From Rhodococcus qingshengii (GTDB lineage: Bacteria > Actinomycetota > Actinomycetes > Mycobacteriales > Mycobacteriaceae), in the NCBI RefSeq assembly GCF_021025955.1, contig NZ_JAJNCL010000009.1:1-64000 (forward strand): 64,000 bases of DNA. Direction: 5' to 3'. Made by a program: the position numbers and the translations under genes. This document shows, piece by piece, positions 1-14,401 of this stretch (the stretch's first letter is position 1; every line of letters begins with the position of its first letter). Under the pieces are notes generated by a model. That model made no database searches and was not told where the DNA came from. It saw only the letters and a program-made list of their open reading frames with translations.

Positions 1-54
1 GTCCACCGCTTTCGTCGGTCCGTAAACCTTGGTCAATCCCCTCAGTTCAATCAT
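1..54 (-). CDS. ABC transporter ATP-binding protein, N-terminal fragment
   Basis: Only the first 18 codons lie in the window; the rest runs off the left edge. They read MIELRGLTKVYGPTKAVD, the usual opening of an ABC ATPase (an 'i.l.gLtK.YG..kAVd' first beta-strand and A-loop region, with the A-loop Tyr present). The ATG at 52-54 is preceded in the reading direction by CTCCTC-rich sequence rather than an obvious Shine-Dalgarno. Walker A would follow just outside the window. The substrate cannot be told. Confidence 0.7.
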   Translation of the reverse strand, partial: MIELRGLTKVYGPTKAVD

Positions 55-183
55 GAGGAGAACTTTGCCCTACGGGCTAAGACCAGCACATCGGCCACAG
101 GTCTAGTTCCGAGTGGTACTCAGGTAGGACACAAAGCCGGGTAATCCGGGCATAACCCTGAGAAAACACCCGGAAATGGTCCG

Positions 184-1140
<957 letters not shown>

Positions 1141-1144
<4 letters not shown>

Positions 1145-2220
1145 GAATTTTCCTTAGCTGCTGCGAACCGCTCGGGTTCGGTTCCTTTTACCTCGACCAA
1201 AGATGTGCCGTTCAACAACGCGAGCGTCGCATCGGCGGTGACGGGCGTCAGTAGAACGCCGTTGCGGCCGTGCCCGGTGGAGACGACAACACGATCGGAC
1301 ACGCGCCCGATCAACGGCAGGTTGTCCGGCGTCATCGGACGTAGGCCTGCCGCGCATTCGTAGAGTTCGTATTCGCCGATCGCGGGCATCAGTGCCTCGG
1401 CGTCGTTGATCAGGTCCCGCACTCCCGCCATGGTGACCTGTGTGTCTTCACCGGACTCGTATTGTGTTGCGCCGACGACGATTCCGTCGCCGCGCGGGAC
1501 GAGATACGCGGGTCGTCCGTGGACGCTTCCGCGGATTGTGCGGCTGGGCGCCGGGGTGACTCCAGGTCTGCTGCGCAGACGAAGGATCTCACCCTTGACC
1601 GGCCGCACCGGCAGTCCGGGCCACAGCTTGGGTGACGCGATGCCGGCGGTGAGCACTATCTGATCGGTATCGAGTTCGGCGAGGTCGTTGACGGCACGCG
1701 CGATCAATTCGACGCCGGATTCCACACAGGCCTTCTGCAACGCCTCCAGCAGAAGTCTGTTGTCGACGGCGGACTCACCGACAGCCATGAGTCCCGATCT
1801 GATTCCGCGGCCGAGCATGGGTTCGAGTTCACGGATGCGGGCGCGACCGAGGATTTCGAGTTCGTGGCCCTGCGAGCTCACCCACTCGGCGATGGTCTGC
1901 AGGTCCTGCGCGTCGGCAGCATCGAGCGCAACCGTCAGCGAGCTGTCCGCGGTGAAGACCGATTGCCCGAATTTTCCGAGCTCCTCACCGAACGCCGGCC
2001 ACCGTTCCAGGGACGCTGCACCAACCGTCAACGCTGTTTCTTCACCCGGCCAGCCTTCGGAAAGCGGTGCAAGCATTCCGCCGGCCACCCACGAAGCCCC
2101 TGATCCGATGGACGGGTCGTACAACCGAACGGACCAACCGTCGCGGGCTGCGCGCCACGCTATGGCGAGACCGATGACACCGCCGCCGACCACCGACACC
2201 GTACGAGCGTGTGTATTCAC
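1141..2220 (-). CDS. thiO: Glycine oxidase ThiO
   Basis: An FAD enzyme that oxidises glycine to the dehydroglycine (iminoacetate) used by ThiG. It has 359 aa, usual for the family. The N-terminal dinucleotide fold is VVGGGVIGLAIAWRAA (residues about 9-25). The C-terminal half has the DAO-family region ECAAGLRPMTPDNLPLIG and STGHGRNGVLL. It is the first gene of thiO-thiS-thiG, lies directly behind a TPP riboswitch, and is divergent from thiE. Confidence 0.93.
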
Positions 2221-2232
2221 GAAACTCCACCT

Positions 2233-2320
2233 CCACTTCCTGCGCCGGCATGATCCGGGTCAGGTCTGACGGTCGGGATCTGGTCGCGATCCCCTCTCAG
2301 CCCTACGAACCTCGCAGCCA
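2233..2320 (-). promoter_or_regulatory. TPP riboswitch (THI element)
   Basis: Read on the minus strand the leader contains GGTTCGTAGGGCTGAGAGGG, with the invariant CTGAGA at 2295-2300. About 30 nt later come GACCTGACCCGGATCATGCC and GGCGCAGGAAGTGGAG, the second conserved THI-box half. It ends about 12 bases before the thiO ATG and contains the ribosome-binding purines. TPP binding is therefore expected to block translation initiation of thiO, and through coupling of thiS and thiG. The match to the consensus is very strong. Confidence 0.93.
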
Positions 2321-2392
2321 CGACTAAAAGTGACGACGACGTTTCAGGACTCCCGTGTCGAACCTTGCTCCCTAGAGGCTACCGTTTGCTCC

Positions 2393-3088
2393 GTGCACCC
2401 CACACATCCCAGTAACGTCATCGACCGGCGCGAGCGCCTGGCAGCAGCACGGCTGTACCTGTGCACCGACGCGCGCCGCGAGAAAGGCGACCTCGCGCAG
2501 TTCGCCGAGGCAGCATTGTCCGGCGGAGTCGACATCATCCAATTGCGCGACAAGGGCTCTGCCGGTGAGCGCGAGTTCGGCCCGCTCGAGGCCAAAGACG
2601 AACTGGTAGCGCTGGGCATTCTCGCAACGGCAGCGCGGCGCCACGGCGCGTTGTTGGCCGTCAACGACCGCGCGGATCTCGCAATGGCTTCCGGTGCCGA
2701 CATCCTCCACCTCGGCCAGAACGACATCCCCGTCCCCTACGCGCGAACTGTTGTCGGCGAAGACGTCGTCATCGGCCGTTCGACGAGCAGTCGCGCGCAG
2801 GCGAGTCTTGCCGCCATCGAAGAGGGCGTCGACTACTTCTGCACCGGGCCGGTCTGGGCGACGCCGACCAAACCGAATCGAAGTGCTTCCGGCCTGGAAC
2901 TGGTTCGATCGACTGCCGACGCCGCACCGCCACGTCCCTGGTTCGCGATCGGCGGCATCGACGAGGAACGCCTGCCCGAGCTGCTCGATGCCGGTGCCAC
3001 TCGCATCGTCGTCGTGCGTGCAATCACGCAAGCATCGGATCCCCAGGCGGCCGCGCAGCGCCTCGCCGCAGCCGTCGCCGGACGCTGA
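2393..3088 (+). CDS. thiE: Thiamine phosphate synthase ThiE
   Basis: ThiE joins HMP pyrophosphate to thiazole phosphate to give thiamine monophosphate. The 231-aa TIM barrel shows [16 protein letters not shown] (pyrophosphate-binding Arg/Lys), [35 protein letters not shown] and AIGGI, all in the family's order. I chose the GTG at 2393 because residues upstream of it in the open frame do not look like the family; the ATG-type start at 2330 would overlap the thiO leader. It is divergent from thiO and about 70 bases from the riboswitch; no THI box is seen on its own strand. Confidence 0.93.
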   Translation: MHPTHPSNVIDRRERLAAARLYLCTDARREKGDLAQFAEAALSGGVDIIQLRDKGSAGEREFGPLEAKDELVALGILATAARRHGALLAVNDRADLAMASGADILHLGQNDIPVPYARTVVGEDVVIGRSTSSRAQASLAAIEEGVDYFCTGPVWATPTKPNRSASGLELVRSTADAAPPRPWFAIGGIDEERLPELLDAGATRIVVVRAITQASDPQAAAQRLAAAVAGR

Positions 3089-3241
3089 AAACCAGTAACT
3101 GGCGAACGTCAACTGTTTGCCGGGACAAATCCGCACAGTTACGGGTCAGCACGCCTCGCGTGAAACATGAATGGAAGTTGTCCGATCAGCCAACAAATCC
3201 CCAGTTCCTAGGTGCGATTGGATGTCCGATAAGTCCGATTC

Positions 3242-3257
3242 GGTGATCTTGATCACA
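3242..3257. promoter_or_regulatory. Crp/GlxR-like operator
   Basis: GGTGATCTTGATCACA fits the Crp-family consensus TGTGA-N6-TCACA with one mismatch. It sits 81 bases upstream of the small ORF at 3338, a common place for a Crp-family activator. Similar sites lie near the two related small genes at 45.8-46.4 kb. Binding is an inference. Confidence 0.5.
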
Positions 3258-3337
3258 CTTATTTCGATTGCGTGTCGCATCCCATTCGGTTTGTTGTAGT
3301 TTACGCCCAGTTACTAACTGAAACCTAGGAGTTTTAA

Positions 3338-3469
3338 ATGGGATCCCTCGACACCGGCTCACTCAGCACCGAATCGCTCGAAGACCTGAACCTCGGCAAG
3401 GTCAGCGAGCTGCTCAAGCTCGGTATCACTGCGGTCAGCTTCATCACGGCGCTGAACTCGCTCAGCTGA
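3338..3469 (+). CDS. 43-residue helical protein, GSL family (porin-like candidate)
   Basis: A very short gene with a clear Shine-Dalgarno (TAGGAG, 6-7 bases before the ATG), followed by a strong terminator hairpin at 3497-3533, so it looks like a stand-alone unit. The protein begins MGSLDTGSLSTESLEDLNLG, followed by a probably amphipathic helix (KVSELLKLGITAVSFITALN, about residues 24-43). It has no signal peptide and no cysteine. It shares the M(F)GSL start, acidic/serine content and one amphipathic helix with the two tiny genes at 45775-45921 and 46284-46406. Size and leaderless design recall the corynebacterial outer-membrane peptides PorA/PorH, but I see no direct sequence match; function is an inference. 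Confidence 0.7.
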   Translation: MGSLDTGSLSTESLEDLNLGKVSELLKLGITAVSFITALNSLS

Positions 3470-3496
3470 GCCTCGTTTCGGTCGACGACCGAAACA

Positions 3497-3533
3497 CAGA
3501 AGGGCCGGACTCCTGAGAAGTCCGGCCCTTCTG
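3497..3533. terminator. Strong hairpin between convergent genes
   Basis: CAGAAGGGCCGGACT at 3497-3511 is the perfect reverse complement of AGTCCGGCCCTTCTG at 3519-3533, with a 7-base loop. It lies between the small gene ending at 3469 and the convergent Nudix gene ending at 3563, so it probably serves both. Confidence 0.85.
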
Positions 3534-3562
3534 CTGTGTACGAACTGTCAAAACTCGAGATG

Positions 3563-4159
3563 TCACGACTGGGTACTGCTCGCCGTCCTGCTCGCCTCAG
3601 ACAGGTTCTGGTCGCTGTCTTCGGTGGAACTACCCGACAGCCATCCGAATCCGCCGTCCTCGAATACGACGGTGTGCGGGTCGGCGTCCACCGACACAAC
3701 CGGCGCAGTGCGGAGTTCCGGCCACGAGGAACCGAATCCCGGATGCAGTGGCAGCGAATCGACATCGGCTTCACGGACCCACCGCAACTCGGTGCTCTCA
3801 CCGTTGGCAACCGTCGACAGTGGATGTGCCGCGTCAGCTACGACGGTGGTGTAAGTCCACCCGCTCTCGGCGCGCATGGTGACTACCTCGCCGCGAACGC
3901 GGACGGCGTCCTCGGCGATACCTGCTTCTTCGTGGGCCTCCCGGACAGCAGCGTGCGTCGTGCTCTCGTGTGAGTCCCGCGCTCCGCCGGGCAGTGCCCA
4001 CGTTCCGCCCTGATGGCTCCACGCGGCACGATGCTGCAGCAAGACCATGGGCGATCCGTCCGAATCGGGGGCGCGCAAGAGCAGCCCGGCGGCACCGTGT
4101 TTACCCCAATGCCGCGTACCGTCCGACCCGATGGACCAACCGTCACCGTCACCACGCAT
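3563..4159 (-). CDS. Nudix hydrolase, MutT3-like
   Basis: A 198-aa Nudix protein. The Nudix box GX5EX7REUXEEXGU is complete as GGARDSHESTTHAAVREAHEEAGI-type spacing at about residues 57-81, with the REAHEEAG core. It should hydrolyse a nucleoside diphosphate derivative; oxidised nucleotides are a guess from the MutT3 (Rv0413) position. The gene lies between thiE and glnX as in M. tuberculosis. A Shine-Dalgarno-like GAGG sits 7 bases before the ATG at 4159. The C-terminal 30 residues are Ser/Thr/Asp-rich and unlikely to be folded. Confidence 0.88.
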   Translation of the reverse strand: MRGDGDGWSIGSDGTRHWGKHGAAGLLLRAPDSDGSPMVLLQHRAAWSHQGGTWALPGGARDSHESTTHAAVREAHEEAGIAEDAVRVRGEVVTMRAESGWTYTTVVADAAHPLSTVANGESTELRWVREADVDSLPLHPGFGSSWPELRTAPVVSVDADPHTVVFEDGGFGWLSGSSTEDSDQNLSEASRTASSTQS

Positions 4160-4320
4160 CGACTACCTCGCTCCGCCTGCTCTCGCCGTTGTCCCACACT
4201 AACCGTTTCAATCTGCTCCAGGTGTAGGTGATGCTTATATGCTCGCGAAGATGCCCTGAATCATTTCTCGGCGACATCATTTCTCGGTAGCCCGCGTACA
4301 ACAGCGAAGTGAGGTGCTCG

Positions 4321-5678
4321 ATGGTCGACCGTGTCGTCCCGTCCATCGAACCCCGGTCGCTGCCGCCCTCCGAGGCCACGTCCGTGTCGGCGGAGGACGA
4401 GCGGGCACTTCTGCGGCGCGAACTCCAGGCATTCATGTCGTCCACACCTGGTCGGCTGACCGTCGTCGGACTGATCCTGATCGCGATCACCCTGATCGCC
4501 GGACTCCTCGCCACCGCAGCGATCGAGAACCGTCAGGCAAATCTCGATCTCCTCCTCGTCGAGACCGAACCTCTCGCCAACTCCGCCCAGAATCTCTACA
4601 GCGCACTGTCGTTGGCAGACGCCGCCGCGGCCACTGCCTTCATCTCCGGCGGCCTCGAACCCGCCGAGGTACGCGACCGATACACGCAGTCGATCGGTGA
4701 GGCGTCGGCGGAGATCGTGCAGGCATCGGCCGGCCTCGACTCGACGGATCTCGCCGGCCACAGCGCGTTGACCACCATCTCGACCGACCTGTCCGTCTAC
4801 ACCGGGCTGGTCGAAACCGCACGGGCAAACAATCGCGTCGGAAACCCCGTCGGGGCAGCGTATTTGAGCGAGGCCTCGCAGTTGATGCAAACCTCGCTGC
4901 TGCCGATGGCTCAGCAACTGCACGCATCGCAGGAGACTCTGGTTTCCCAGGTACAGCGCGATTTCGAGACTCCACCGTGGTGGCCGATCGTGGCATTCGT
5001 CCTCGTCCTCTGCGCGCTGGTCGCGGTGCAGGTGTACTTCTCCCGCAAGAGTCGCCGACGCTTCAATCTCGGGTTGATCCTCGCCTCGCTCGCGGTCGCG
5101 GCAGCGCTGCTGTGGCTGCTCACCGTCGGACTGGTCTCCGCACTGGCCACCGGGCGCGCTCTCGACGCGGGCGCCGAGCCACTACACGAACTGACCGAAG
5201 CACGAATCATGGCGCAGCAAGCACGCACCGTCGAAACTCTCACCTTGGCGAGACGGGATTCAACCGCCGAGGACAACGTGACGTTCACCCGCAAGGTCGA
5301 CGCTCTGCGCGATATCCTCGAGCGCCTGCAAGACGATGATCGCGCCCGAGTGAACAGCGAAGTGCTGACCGCCGCACTCGACTCGCGCCAGCAGTGGGTG
5401 GCTGCGCACACGCGCATGTACGACCGTCTCGGAAACGGCGACTTCACGTCCGCCGCAGCCATCACCATCGGCGCCGGAGAACAGGATTCGGCCGCGGAGT
5501 ACGGAAGGCTCGATCACGAACTCTGGCAGGGAATCGTGGATTCGCGTACCAATCTTCGATCCGACGTCTCGTACGCCTCACGTGTGTTGGCGGCCTCCGC
5601 ACCGGGCATGACTGTATTGGCAGTTCTCGGTGTAGCCGGAATCTTCATCGGATTCTGGCCCCGACTGCGGGAGTACCA

Positions 5679-5682
<4 letters not shown>
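4321..5682 (+). CDS. glnX: Membrane protein GlnX, PknG-pathway transducer
   Basis: A 453-aa membrane protein with four hydrophobic segments: residues about 46-68, 220-240, 249-275 and 424-446. Two large extracytoplasmic loops lie between segments 1-2 and 3-4. It overlaps glnH by GTGA and lies two genes before pknG. In Corynebacterium glutamicum GlnX and the binding protein GlnH pass the extracellular glutamate/aspartate signal to PknG, and the M. tuberculosis equivalent is Rv0412c. The ATG at 4321 has GAGG 6 bases upstream and is preferred to the GTG at 4309. No enzymatic motif is visible, in keeping with a sensor or scaffold role. Confidence 0.85.
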
Positions 5683-9018
<3,336 letters not shown>

Positions 9019-9031
9019 CGCGCCCCGAGAT

Positions 9032-10231
9032 TTACAGCGCGGCCACCAAAGCCTTTGCCGCGCGGGCGATCGCCAATTCCTCGTTCGTGGGGACCACGAG
9101 CACTTCGACGGCCGACGAGGATGCGGAGATACGACGCTCGTTGCGACTCTTCGCCTCGTTGAGAGCCGGGTCGACCTCGATACCGAGACGGGAAAGGCCG
9201 GCCAGGCTGTCGCGTCGCACGTCGATGTTGTTCTCCCCGACGCCGCCGGTGAAGGTGATGACGTCTACGCCGCCGAGTTGAACGATGAAGGCACCGATGT
9301 ACTTACGGAGCATGTGTACGTAGACGTCGTACGCGAGTTTTGCGTCTTCGTCGCCGCCCTCGATCAGTGCGAGCAGAGCGCGGAAGTCGTTGACTCCCGA
9401 GAGTCCCTTCAAACCGGAACGACGATTGAGGAGGTCGTCGATCTCGTCGACCTTCATTCCCGAGTTGCGGTTGAGGTGCAAGATGATGCCGGGATCGATG
9501 TCGCCGCTGCGAGTGCCCATGACAAGACCCTCGAGCGGGGTGAGGCCCATCGTGGTGTCGATAGCCTTGCCGCCCTTGACCGCCGAGGCCGAAGCGCCGT
9601 TTCCGAGGTGCAGAACTATCTGATTCAGCTCGGCAGGATCCTTGCCGAGGAAGTCCGCGACTCGTCCCGACACGTATTCGTGTGAGGTCCCGTGGAAGCC
9701 GTACCGGCGAATCTGGTTGGCCTTGGCCACGTCCCGATCTATCGCGTACGTGGACGCTGCGGCAGGCAACGTATGGAAGAACGCGGTGTCGAACACGGCG
9801 ACGTGCGGAACGTCCGGCAGTTCTTCGCGCGCCACCTCGATACCGATCACGTTGGCCGGATTGTGCAGCGGTGCAAGGTTCGACAGATCCGCGATGGCTT
9901 TCACGACGCCGTCGTCGATGAGCGTCGGCGAATAGAAGATGTCACCACCGTGTACGACGCGGTGACCGACTGCGATGATTCCGGCCTCGCTCAGCGGCCG
10001 TCCGACCTCGGCGACGATGTCGAGCACCATCTTCAGGCCCGCGCGGTGATCGCCGATGAGAAGGCTTCTATCTTCGACTCCGGTGCGGTGGTTGTAGACG
10101 ATGTGGCCGTCGGGTTCGCCGATGCGTTCGATGAGACCGTGCGCCACCGATTCCGCCGTATCCGGGTGCACAAGTTGAAATTTGATGGATGACGAGCCGG
10201 AATTGATGACCAGTACGGTGCCGTCGCTCAC
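9032..10231 (-). CDS. ackA: Acetate kinase
   Basis: Interconverts acetate plus ATP with acetyl phosphate plus ADP. The 399-aa protein shows the ASKHA-fold motifs [75 protein letters not shown] and FTGGVGENN. It lies 2 bases after pta, so the two are one Pta-AckA operon for acetate use or overflow, convergent with pknG as in M. tuberculosis (Rv0409). Confidence 0.97.
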   Translation of the reverse strand: MSDGTVLVINSGSSSIKFQLVHPDTAESVAHGLIERIGEPDGHIVYNHRTGVEDRSLLIGDHRAGLKMVLDIVAEVGRPLSEAGIIAVGHRVVHGGDIFYSPTLIDDGVVKAIADLSNLAPLHNPANVIGIEVAREELPDVPHVAVFDTAFFHTLPAAASTYAIDRDVAKANQIRRYGFHGTSHEYVSGRVADFLGKDPAELNQIVLHLGNGASASAVKGGKAIDTTMGLTPLEGLVMGTRSGDIDPGIILHLNRNSGMKVDEIDDLLNRRSGLKGLSGVNDFRALLALIEGGDEDAKLAYDVYVHMLRKYIGAFIVQLGGVDVITFTGGVGENNIDVRRDSLAGLSRLGIEVDPALNEAKSRNERRISASSSAVEVLVVPTNEELAIARAAKALVAAL

Positions 10232-10233
10232 TC

Positions 10234-12312
10234 TTACGCTCCCTGTGCCTGAATTGCCGTGATAGCCACGGTATTGACGATGTCTTGGACCAACGCACCG
10301 CGCGAGAGGTCGTTGACCGGCTTGTTCAGTCCCTGCAGAACCGGGCCGACGGCGATAGCGCCGGCGCTGCGCTGCACTGCCTTGTAGGTGTTGTTGCCGG
10401 TGTTCAGGTCCGGAAACACGAACACCGTGGCCTTGCCTGCCACCAGCGAATCCGGCATCTTCTTGTCGGCGACACTCTGCTCGACGGCGGCGTCGTACTG
10501 AATGGGCCCTTCCACCAACAGGTCTGGTCGGCGCTCGCGCACCAAAGCGGTTGCGGTACGAACCTTGTCGACGTCGGCTCCACTGCCCGAATCGCCGGTG
10601 GAGTACGAGAGCATAGCGATGCGCGGATCGATCCCGAACTGCGACGCCGTCTGTGCGGACGAGATCGCGATGTCCGCCAACTGCTCCGACGTCGGGTCCG
10701 GAACCACGGCGCAGTCACCGTAGGAGAGAACGCGGTCGGCCAGGCACATCAGGAAGATGCTCGAAACCGTCGAGACGCCGGGGGCCGTCTTGATGATCTC
10801 GAACGAGGGCCGGATCGTGTGAGCGGTGGTGTGGGCGGCACCGGAGACCATGCCGTCGGCAATACCCAAGTGCACCATCATCGTTCCGAAGTACGAGATG
10901 TCGGCGATCACCTCGCGGGCTCGCTCGATGGTCATGCCCTTGTGTGCACGCAGCGCGGTGTATTCCTGTGCGAAGCGCTCGGTGTACTCGGACTGCGCCG
11001 GTGCGAGTACCTGTGCGCCACTGATGTCCACGCCGAGTTCCGCTGCGCGTCGACGCACACTCGGTTCGTCACCGAGGATCGTCAGGTCGGCAACCTGGCG
11101 TTGCAGCAGTCGACCGGCGGCGCGCAGGATCCGGTCGTCGTCACCCTCCGGCAGGACGATGTGCTTGCGGTCGCGTCGAGCACGGTCGATCAGCTTGTAC
11201 TCGAACATCTGTGGGGTCACGACCGACGGAATCGGCAGTGCCAGTCGGTCCATCAGGACGTCGGCGTCGACGCGCTGTTCCATCAAGCTCAGGGCGGTGT
11301 CGACTTTTCGCTGCGAACCGACTGCCACGCGTCCGCGGGTTTGGGCTGCGGCGCTTGCGGTGTCGAAAGTTCCGAGGGTTGTGGTGAGGATCGGAAGACG
11401 CTGTTTGAGGCCGGCCATCAACGCCGCGATAGCCGGGTGCGGCGTGATCCCGCCGTTCATGATGATGCCCGCCAGCGACGGAAATCCCTCCGCCTCATGC
11501 GCATTGAGCAACGCGAGCAGCACGTCAGAGCGATCGCCCGGTGCGATCACGACCATGCCTTCGACCAGACGCTCGAGGATGTGCTCGGCGGTCATGCCGC
11601 CCACCATCACCTTCAGTGCCTCGCGGTGCAGCAGTTCCGGGTCACCCGAATACAACTCGCCGCCGGTGGCCTCCATCAACTCCGCCATCGTGGGCGAGAC
11701 GAGCAACGGAATCTCCGGCAGGCTCCACGTCGGAACACCGATGTCGGACAGGGCTGCGGTGACCTCGTCGAGCTTGTCCGGATCGCAACGATTGGCGACG
11801 ACGGCGAGCAGATGGGCGTGGTTGGCGGCCAACTCGGCGGCGCACAGGTGCGCGAGCTGAGCAACCTCCTCGACGCTGCGCCGAGCGCCTCGAACCGCCA
11901 AAAGGACCGGCGCTCCGAGGTTCACGGCGATGCGGGCGTTGAAGCTCAGTTCGCTGGGGCTTGCGACGTCGGTGTAGTCACTGCCGATGATCACGACAGC
12001 GTCGCACTGCTCTGCCACGGTGTGGTACCTCGCGACGATGTCGGCCAGCGCGGCTTCGGGGTCGGCGTGAACCTGCTCGTAGGTGACGCCGAGTGCGTCG
12101 GCGTAGGAGAGATCGGCAGTGGTGTGCTCTAGCAGGAGTTCGAGGATGTAGTCGGTTTCCTCGGTCGAGCGGGCGATCGGGCGGAAGACACCGACCCGGG
12201 CGACGGTGGCGCACAGCATCTGCAGCACGCCCAGCGCGATGGTGGATTTTCCGGTGTCACCTTCAGGAGAGGCGACGTAGACACTCGACACGGCAGCGGG
12301 CGCTTCTGGCAT
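10234..12312 (-). CDS. pta: Phosphate acetyltransferase, long form
   Basis: Interconverts acetyl-CoA and acetyl phosphate. It is the long (692-aa) form: an N-terminal P-loop domain ([17 protein letters not shown]), a central DRTGG-type regulatory domain ([15 protein letters not shown]), and a C-terminal PTA_PTB catalytic domain from about residue 370 ([56 protein letters not shown]). I chose the ATG at 12312, just before the conserved N-terminus; neither it nor the GTG at 12351 has a convincing ribosome-binding site, so the start is uncertain. Confidence 0.95.
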   Translation of the reverse strand: MPEAPAAVSSVYVASPEGDTGKSTIALGVLQMLCATVARVGVFRPIARSTEETDYILELLLEHTTADLSYADALGVTYEQVHADPEAALADIVARYHTVAEQCDAVVIIGSDYTDVASPSELSFNARIAVNLGAPVLLAVRGARRSVEEVAQLAHLCAAELAANHAHLLAVVANRCDPDKLDEVTAALSDIGVPTWSLPEIPLLVSPTMAELMEATGGELYSGDPELLHREALKVMVGGMTAEHILERLVEGMVVIAPGDRSDVLLALLNAHEAEGFPSLAGIIMNGGITPHPAIAALMAGLKQRLPILTTTLGTFDTASAAAQTRGRVAVGSQRKVDTALSLMEQRVDADVLMDRLALPIPSVVTPQMFEYKLIDRARRDRKHIVLPEGDDDRILRAAGRLLQRQVADLTILGDEPSVRRRAAELGVDISGAQVLAPAQSEYTERFAQEYTALRAHKGMTIERAREVIADISYFGTMMVHLGIADGMVSGAAHTTAHTIRPSFEIIKTAPGVSTVSSIFLMCLADRVLSYGDCAVVPDPTSEQLADIAISSAQTASQFGIDPRIAMLSYSTGDSGSGADVDKVRTATALVRERRPDLLVEGPIQYDAAVEQSVADKKMPDSLVAGKATVFVFPDLNTGNNTYKAVQRSAGAIAVGPVLQGLNKPVNDLSRGALVQDIVNTVAITAIQAQGA

Positions 12313-12407
12313 GCCCAACAGCCTAGTGTGGGCCGCCGCCCACCTTGCCACTGATCGTGGCCACGCTCACGCTTGTGCCGATAACCGGCAACTACGAGAA
12401 AGACGAA

Positions 12408-12440
12408 CGGTGCCTGCCACACGTCGAGTGGCAGGCACCG
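12408..12440. terminator. Hairpin terminator between fgd1 and pta
   Basis: CGGTGCCTGCCAC (12408-12420) pairs perfectly with GTGGCAGGCACCG (12428-12440) across a 7-base loop. It follows the fgd1 stop in its reading direction and lies before pta, so the two same-strand genes probably form separate transcripts. Confidence 0.8.
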
Positions 12441-12460
12441 TGATCAGCTTCTGGGTCAAG

Positions 12461-13474
12461 TCAGCCCAGTGCGCGGAGCCGCGGCGCCAGGTCGCGCTCG
12501 AACAGTTCGAGGAACCGGCGCTGATCATGGCCCGGTGCATGGAACACCAGGTGGTTCAGGCCGGCGTCGACGTAAGCCTTGACCTGCTCGACAGCGTCGT
12601 CGGGATCGGAAGCGACGATCCAGCGCTTGGCCACCTGCTCGATGGGCAGAGCGTCGGCAGCAGCTTCCATTTCGATCGGATCTTCGATGCTGTGCTTCTG
12701 CTCCGGTGTCAGGGACAGCGGCGCCCAGAAGCGCGTGTTCTCGAGCGCAGCCTCCGGGTCGGTGTCGTAGCTGATCTTGATCTCGATCATCTTGTCGATG
12801 TCTGCGACGTCGCGCTCGGCCTTGGCTGCGCCCTCGGCGACCGCCGGAAGCAGCTTCTCGGTGTAGAGCTCCATGCCCTTGCCCGAGGTGCAGATGAAGC
12901 CGTCGCCGGCCCGTCCCGCGTACCGAGCGACAACCGGTCCACCGGCCGCGATGTACACGGGAATCCCGCCCTCGGGAACGTCGTAGATCGAGGCGCCGCG
13001 AGTGGTGAAGTATTCGCCTTCGAAGTCGACGCGATCGCCGAGCCACAGCTCACGCATCAACCGCACGGACTCGCGCAGCCGCGCGAACCGTTCCTTGAAC
13101 TCGGGCCACTCGCCCTGGAAACCGGTCGCGATCTCGTTGAGAGCCTCGCCGCTGCCGACGCCGAGCATGATGCGTCCCGGGTAGAGACATCCCATCGTCG
13201 CGAACGCCTGAGCGATGACCGCCGGGTTGTATCGGAACGTCGGCGTCATCACGGACGTGCCGATCTGCACACGCTCGGTGCGCTCACCGACGGCCGTCAT
13301 CCAGGCGAGCGAGAACGGCGCGTGTCCACCGTTGTGGCGCCACGGCTGGAAATGATCGCTCACGGCAACGGAATCCATGCCGTGCTGCTCGGCCAGAACT
13401 GCCAGCTCTACCAGTTCGCGAGGGCCGAATTGCTCAGCCGAAGCCTTGTATCCGAGCTTGAGTTCCTGCGCCAC
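12461..13474 (-). CDS. fgd1: F420-dependent glucose-6-phosphate dehydrogenase
   Basis: Oxidises glucose 6-phosphate to 6-phosphogluconolactone and reduces the deazaflavin F420, the main source of F420H2 in mycobacteria and relatives. The 337-aa luciferase-like TIM barrel shows [57 protein letters not shown] and FICTSGKG, closely matching known Fgd1. The start is a GTG (AQELKLG follows). Gene order next to pta matches Rv0407-Rv0408. Confidence 0.95.
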   Translation of the reverse strand: MAQELKLGYKASAEQFGPRELVELAVLAEQHGMDSVAVSDHFQPWRHNGGHAPFSLAWMTAVGERTERVQIGTSVMTPTFRYNPAVIAQAFATMGCLYPGRIMLGVGSGEALNEIATGFQGEWPEFKERFARLRESVRLMRELWLGDRVDFEGEYFTTRGASIYDVPEGGIPVYIAAGGPVVARYAGRAGDGFICTSGKGMELYTEKLLPAVAEGAAKAERDVADIDKMIEIKISYDTDPEAALENTRFWAPLSLTPEQKHSIEDPIEMEAAADALPIEQVAKRWIVASDPDDAVEQVKAYVDAGLNHLVFHAPGHDQRRFLELFERDLAPRLRALG

Positions 13475-13559
13475 CGTGCACTCCCTTGTCGTCTGTTTCG
13501 TTTACTTCTCTGACATGCTTCTCGTTCTTTGCAGACTATCCAGACATCGCAAGGACTTC

Positions 13560-13587
13560 TCTGCGTATCTCAGTCTGCGTATCTCAG
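13560..13587. repeat. 14-bp direct tandem repeat
   Basis: TCTGCGTATCTCAG occurs twice head to tail. The second copy covers the stop codon of the DUF202 gene, so the repeat is partly coding. No role is apparent. Confidence 0.8.
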
Positions 13588-13931
13588 CGAGCAAGGCTGG
13601 TGACCACTGTCGCGATACCGGCTGCCACGGCAACCCCCGCCAATGCCAGGGCAAACAGCCACAGTGCGTGCGGTTCCGGCATCGCGGCTCCGTCCTCGAG
13701 CGCCTTCTTCACCTGTAGCCAGCGTCGCATACCTACCAGTGCAGCTGCCGCCGAGAGTGCGATCAAGATCAGACCGAGCGCCGTGCGGACCCACCCTGTG
13801 CTCCACTCCGGCACCAACTGGACGACGGCGATGCCGCCCGCCAGCAAGGCAAGTGAGCTTCGCATCCAGGCGAGGAAGGTGCGCTCACTGGCGAGAGTGA
13901 AGCGTTCGTCCGGGCGGTTGGGTTCGCTCAT
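13584..13931 (-). CDS. DUF202 (YidH-type) membrane protein
   Basis: A 115-aa membrane protein with the DUF202 opening RFTLASERTFLAWMRSSLAL, which includes the RT.LAW.R core. Three transmembrane helices lie at roughly residues 24-42, 46-66 and 87-110. Function is unknown. The ATG overlaps the stop of the RDD gene (ATGA), so it is the last gene of a three-gene set (repeat protein, RDD, DUF202). Confidence 0.85.
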   Translation of the reverse strand: MSEPNRPDERFTLASERTFLAWMRSSLALLAGGIAVVQLVPEWSTGWVRTALGLILIALSAAAALVGMRRWLQVKKALEDGAAMPEPHALWLFALALAGVAVAAGIATVVTSLAR

Positions 13932-14401
13932 GCGTGCTCGCCTCCGTGCGGTGCCACCAGATCCGGGTCCTGACGCCAGTCGTAGACGACCTCGGTGCGC
14001 AGGACGATGTCCTGCAGCGAACGTCGTCGTCGATCGACCGCCGACCACAACAACCCGAAGGCGAAGAGTACGCAGAGCACCGCGCGGACGAACGCCAACG
14101 GCCAGCGCACGAGGTGATGCCCGGACGTGATCACCCGCAGCCCCATCACCAGGGAGCCGACGGTCCGACCGGTGGTCGCCCAGCAGGCAGTCAGATAAGC
14201 CACCGAGACACCGAGAAATGCCGTCGTGGACAGAAAGATTCCCGGTTCCGAGAACGTGAAACTCTGCGGAGAGAAGAGCAGTCGGACGAAGGCGAAGCCT
14301 ACGTACACGGAACCCATCAGGAGCAGGACGACGCCCAGGTCGATCAGTCCGGCGAGTCCACGGGTGACGATGCCGGCCGGGCCGGAACTCTCCTGGGCCA
14401 C
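13928..14401 (-). CDS. RDD family membrane protein
   Basis: A 157-aa membrane protein. The RDD signature is seen as GIVTRGLAGLIDLGVV near the N-terminus (Arg and Asp retained, the second Asp replaced) and as the typical GRTVGSLVMGLRVI in the middle, with three or four hydrophobic helices. RDD proteins have no general function; some have been linked to Na+/H+ exchange. The start is a GTG that shares one base with the preceding stop, and the end overlaps the DUF202 gene. Confidence 0.85.
   Translation of the reverse strand: MAQESSGPAGIVTRGLAGLIDLGVVLLLMGSVYVGFAFVRLLFSPQSFTFSEPGIFLSTTAFLGVSVAYLTACWATTGRTVGSLVMGLRVITSGHHLVRWPLAFVRAVLCVLFAFGLLWSAVDRRRRSLQDIVLRTEVVYDWRQDPDLVAPHGGEHA

Noticed and set aside
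10285-12132. 615-codon open frame antisense to pta
   Set aside because: pta on the other strand has every family motif; the antisense frame is a by-product of high GC and has no recognisable domain or ribosome-binding site.
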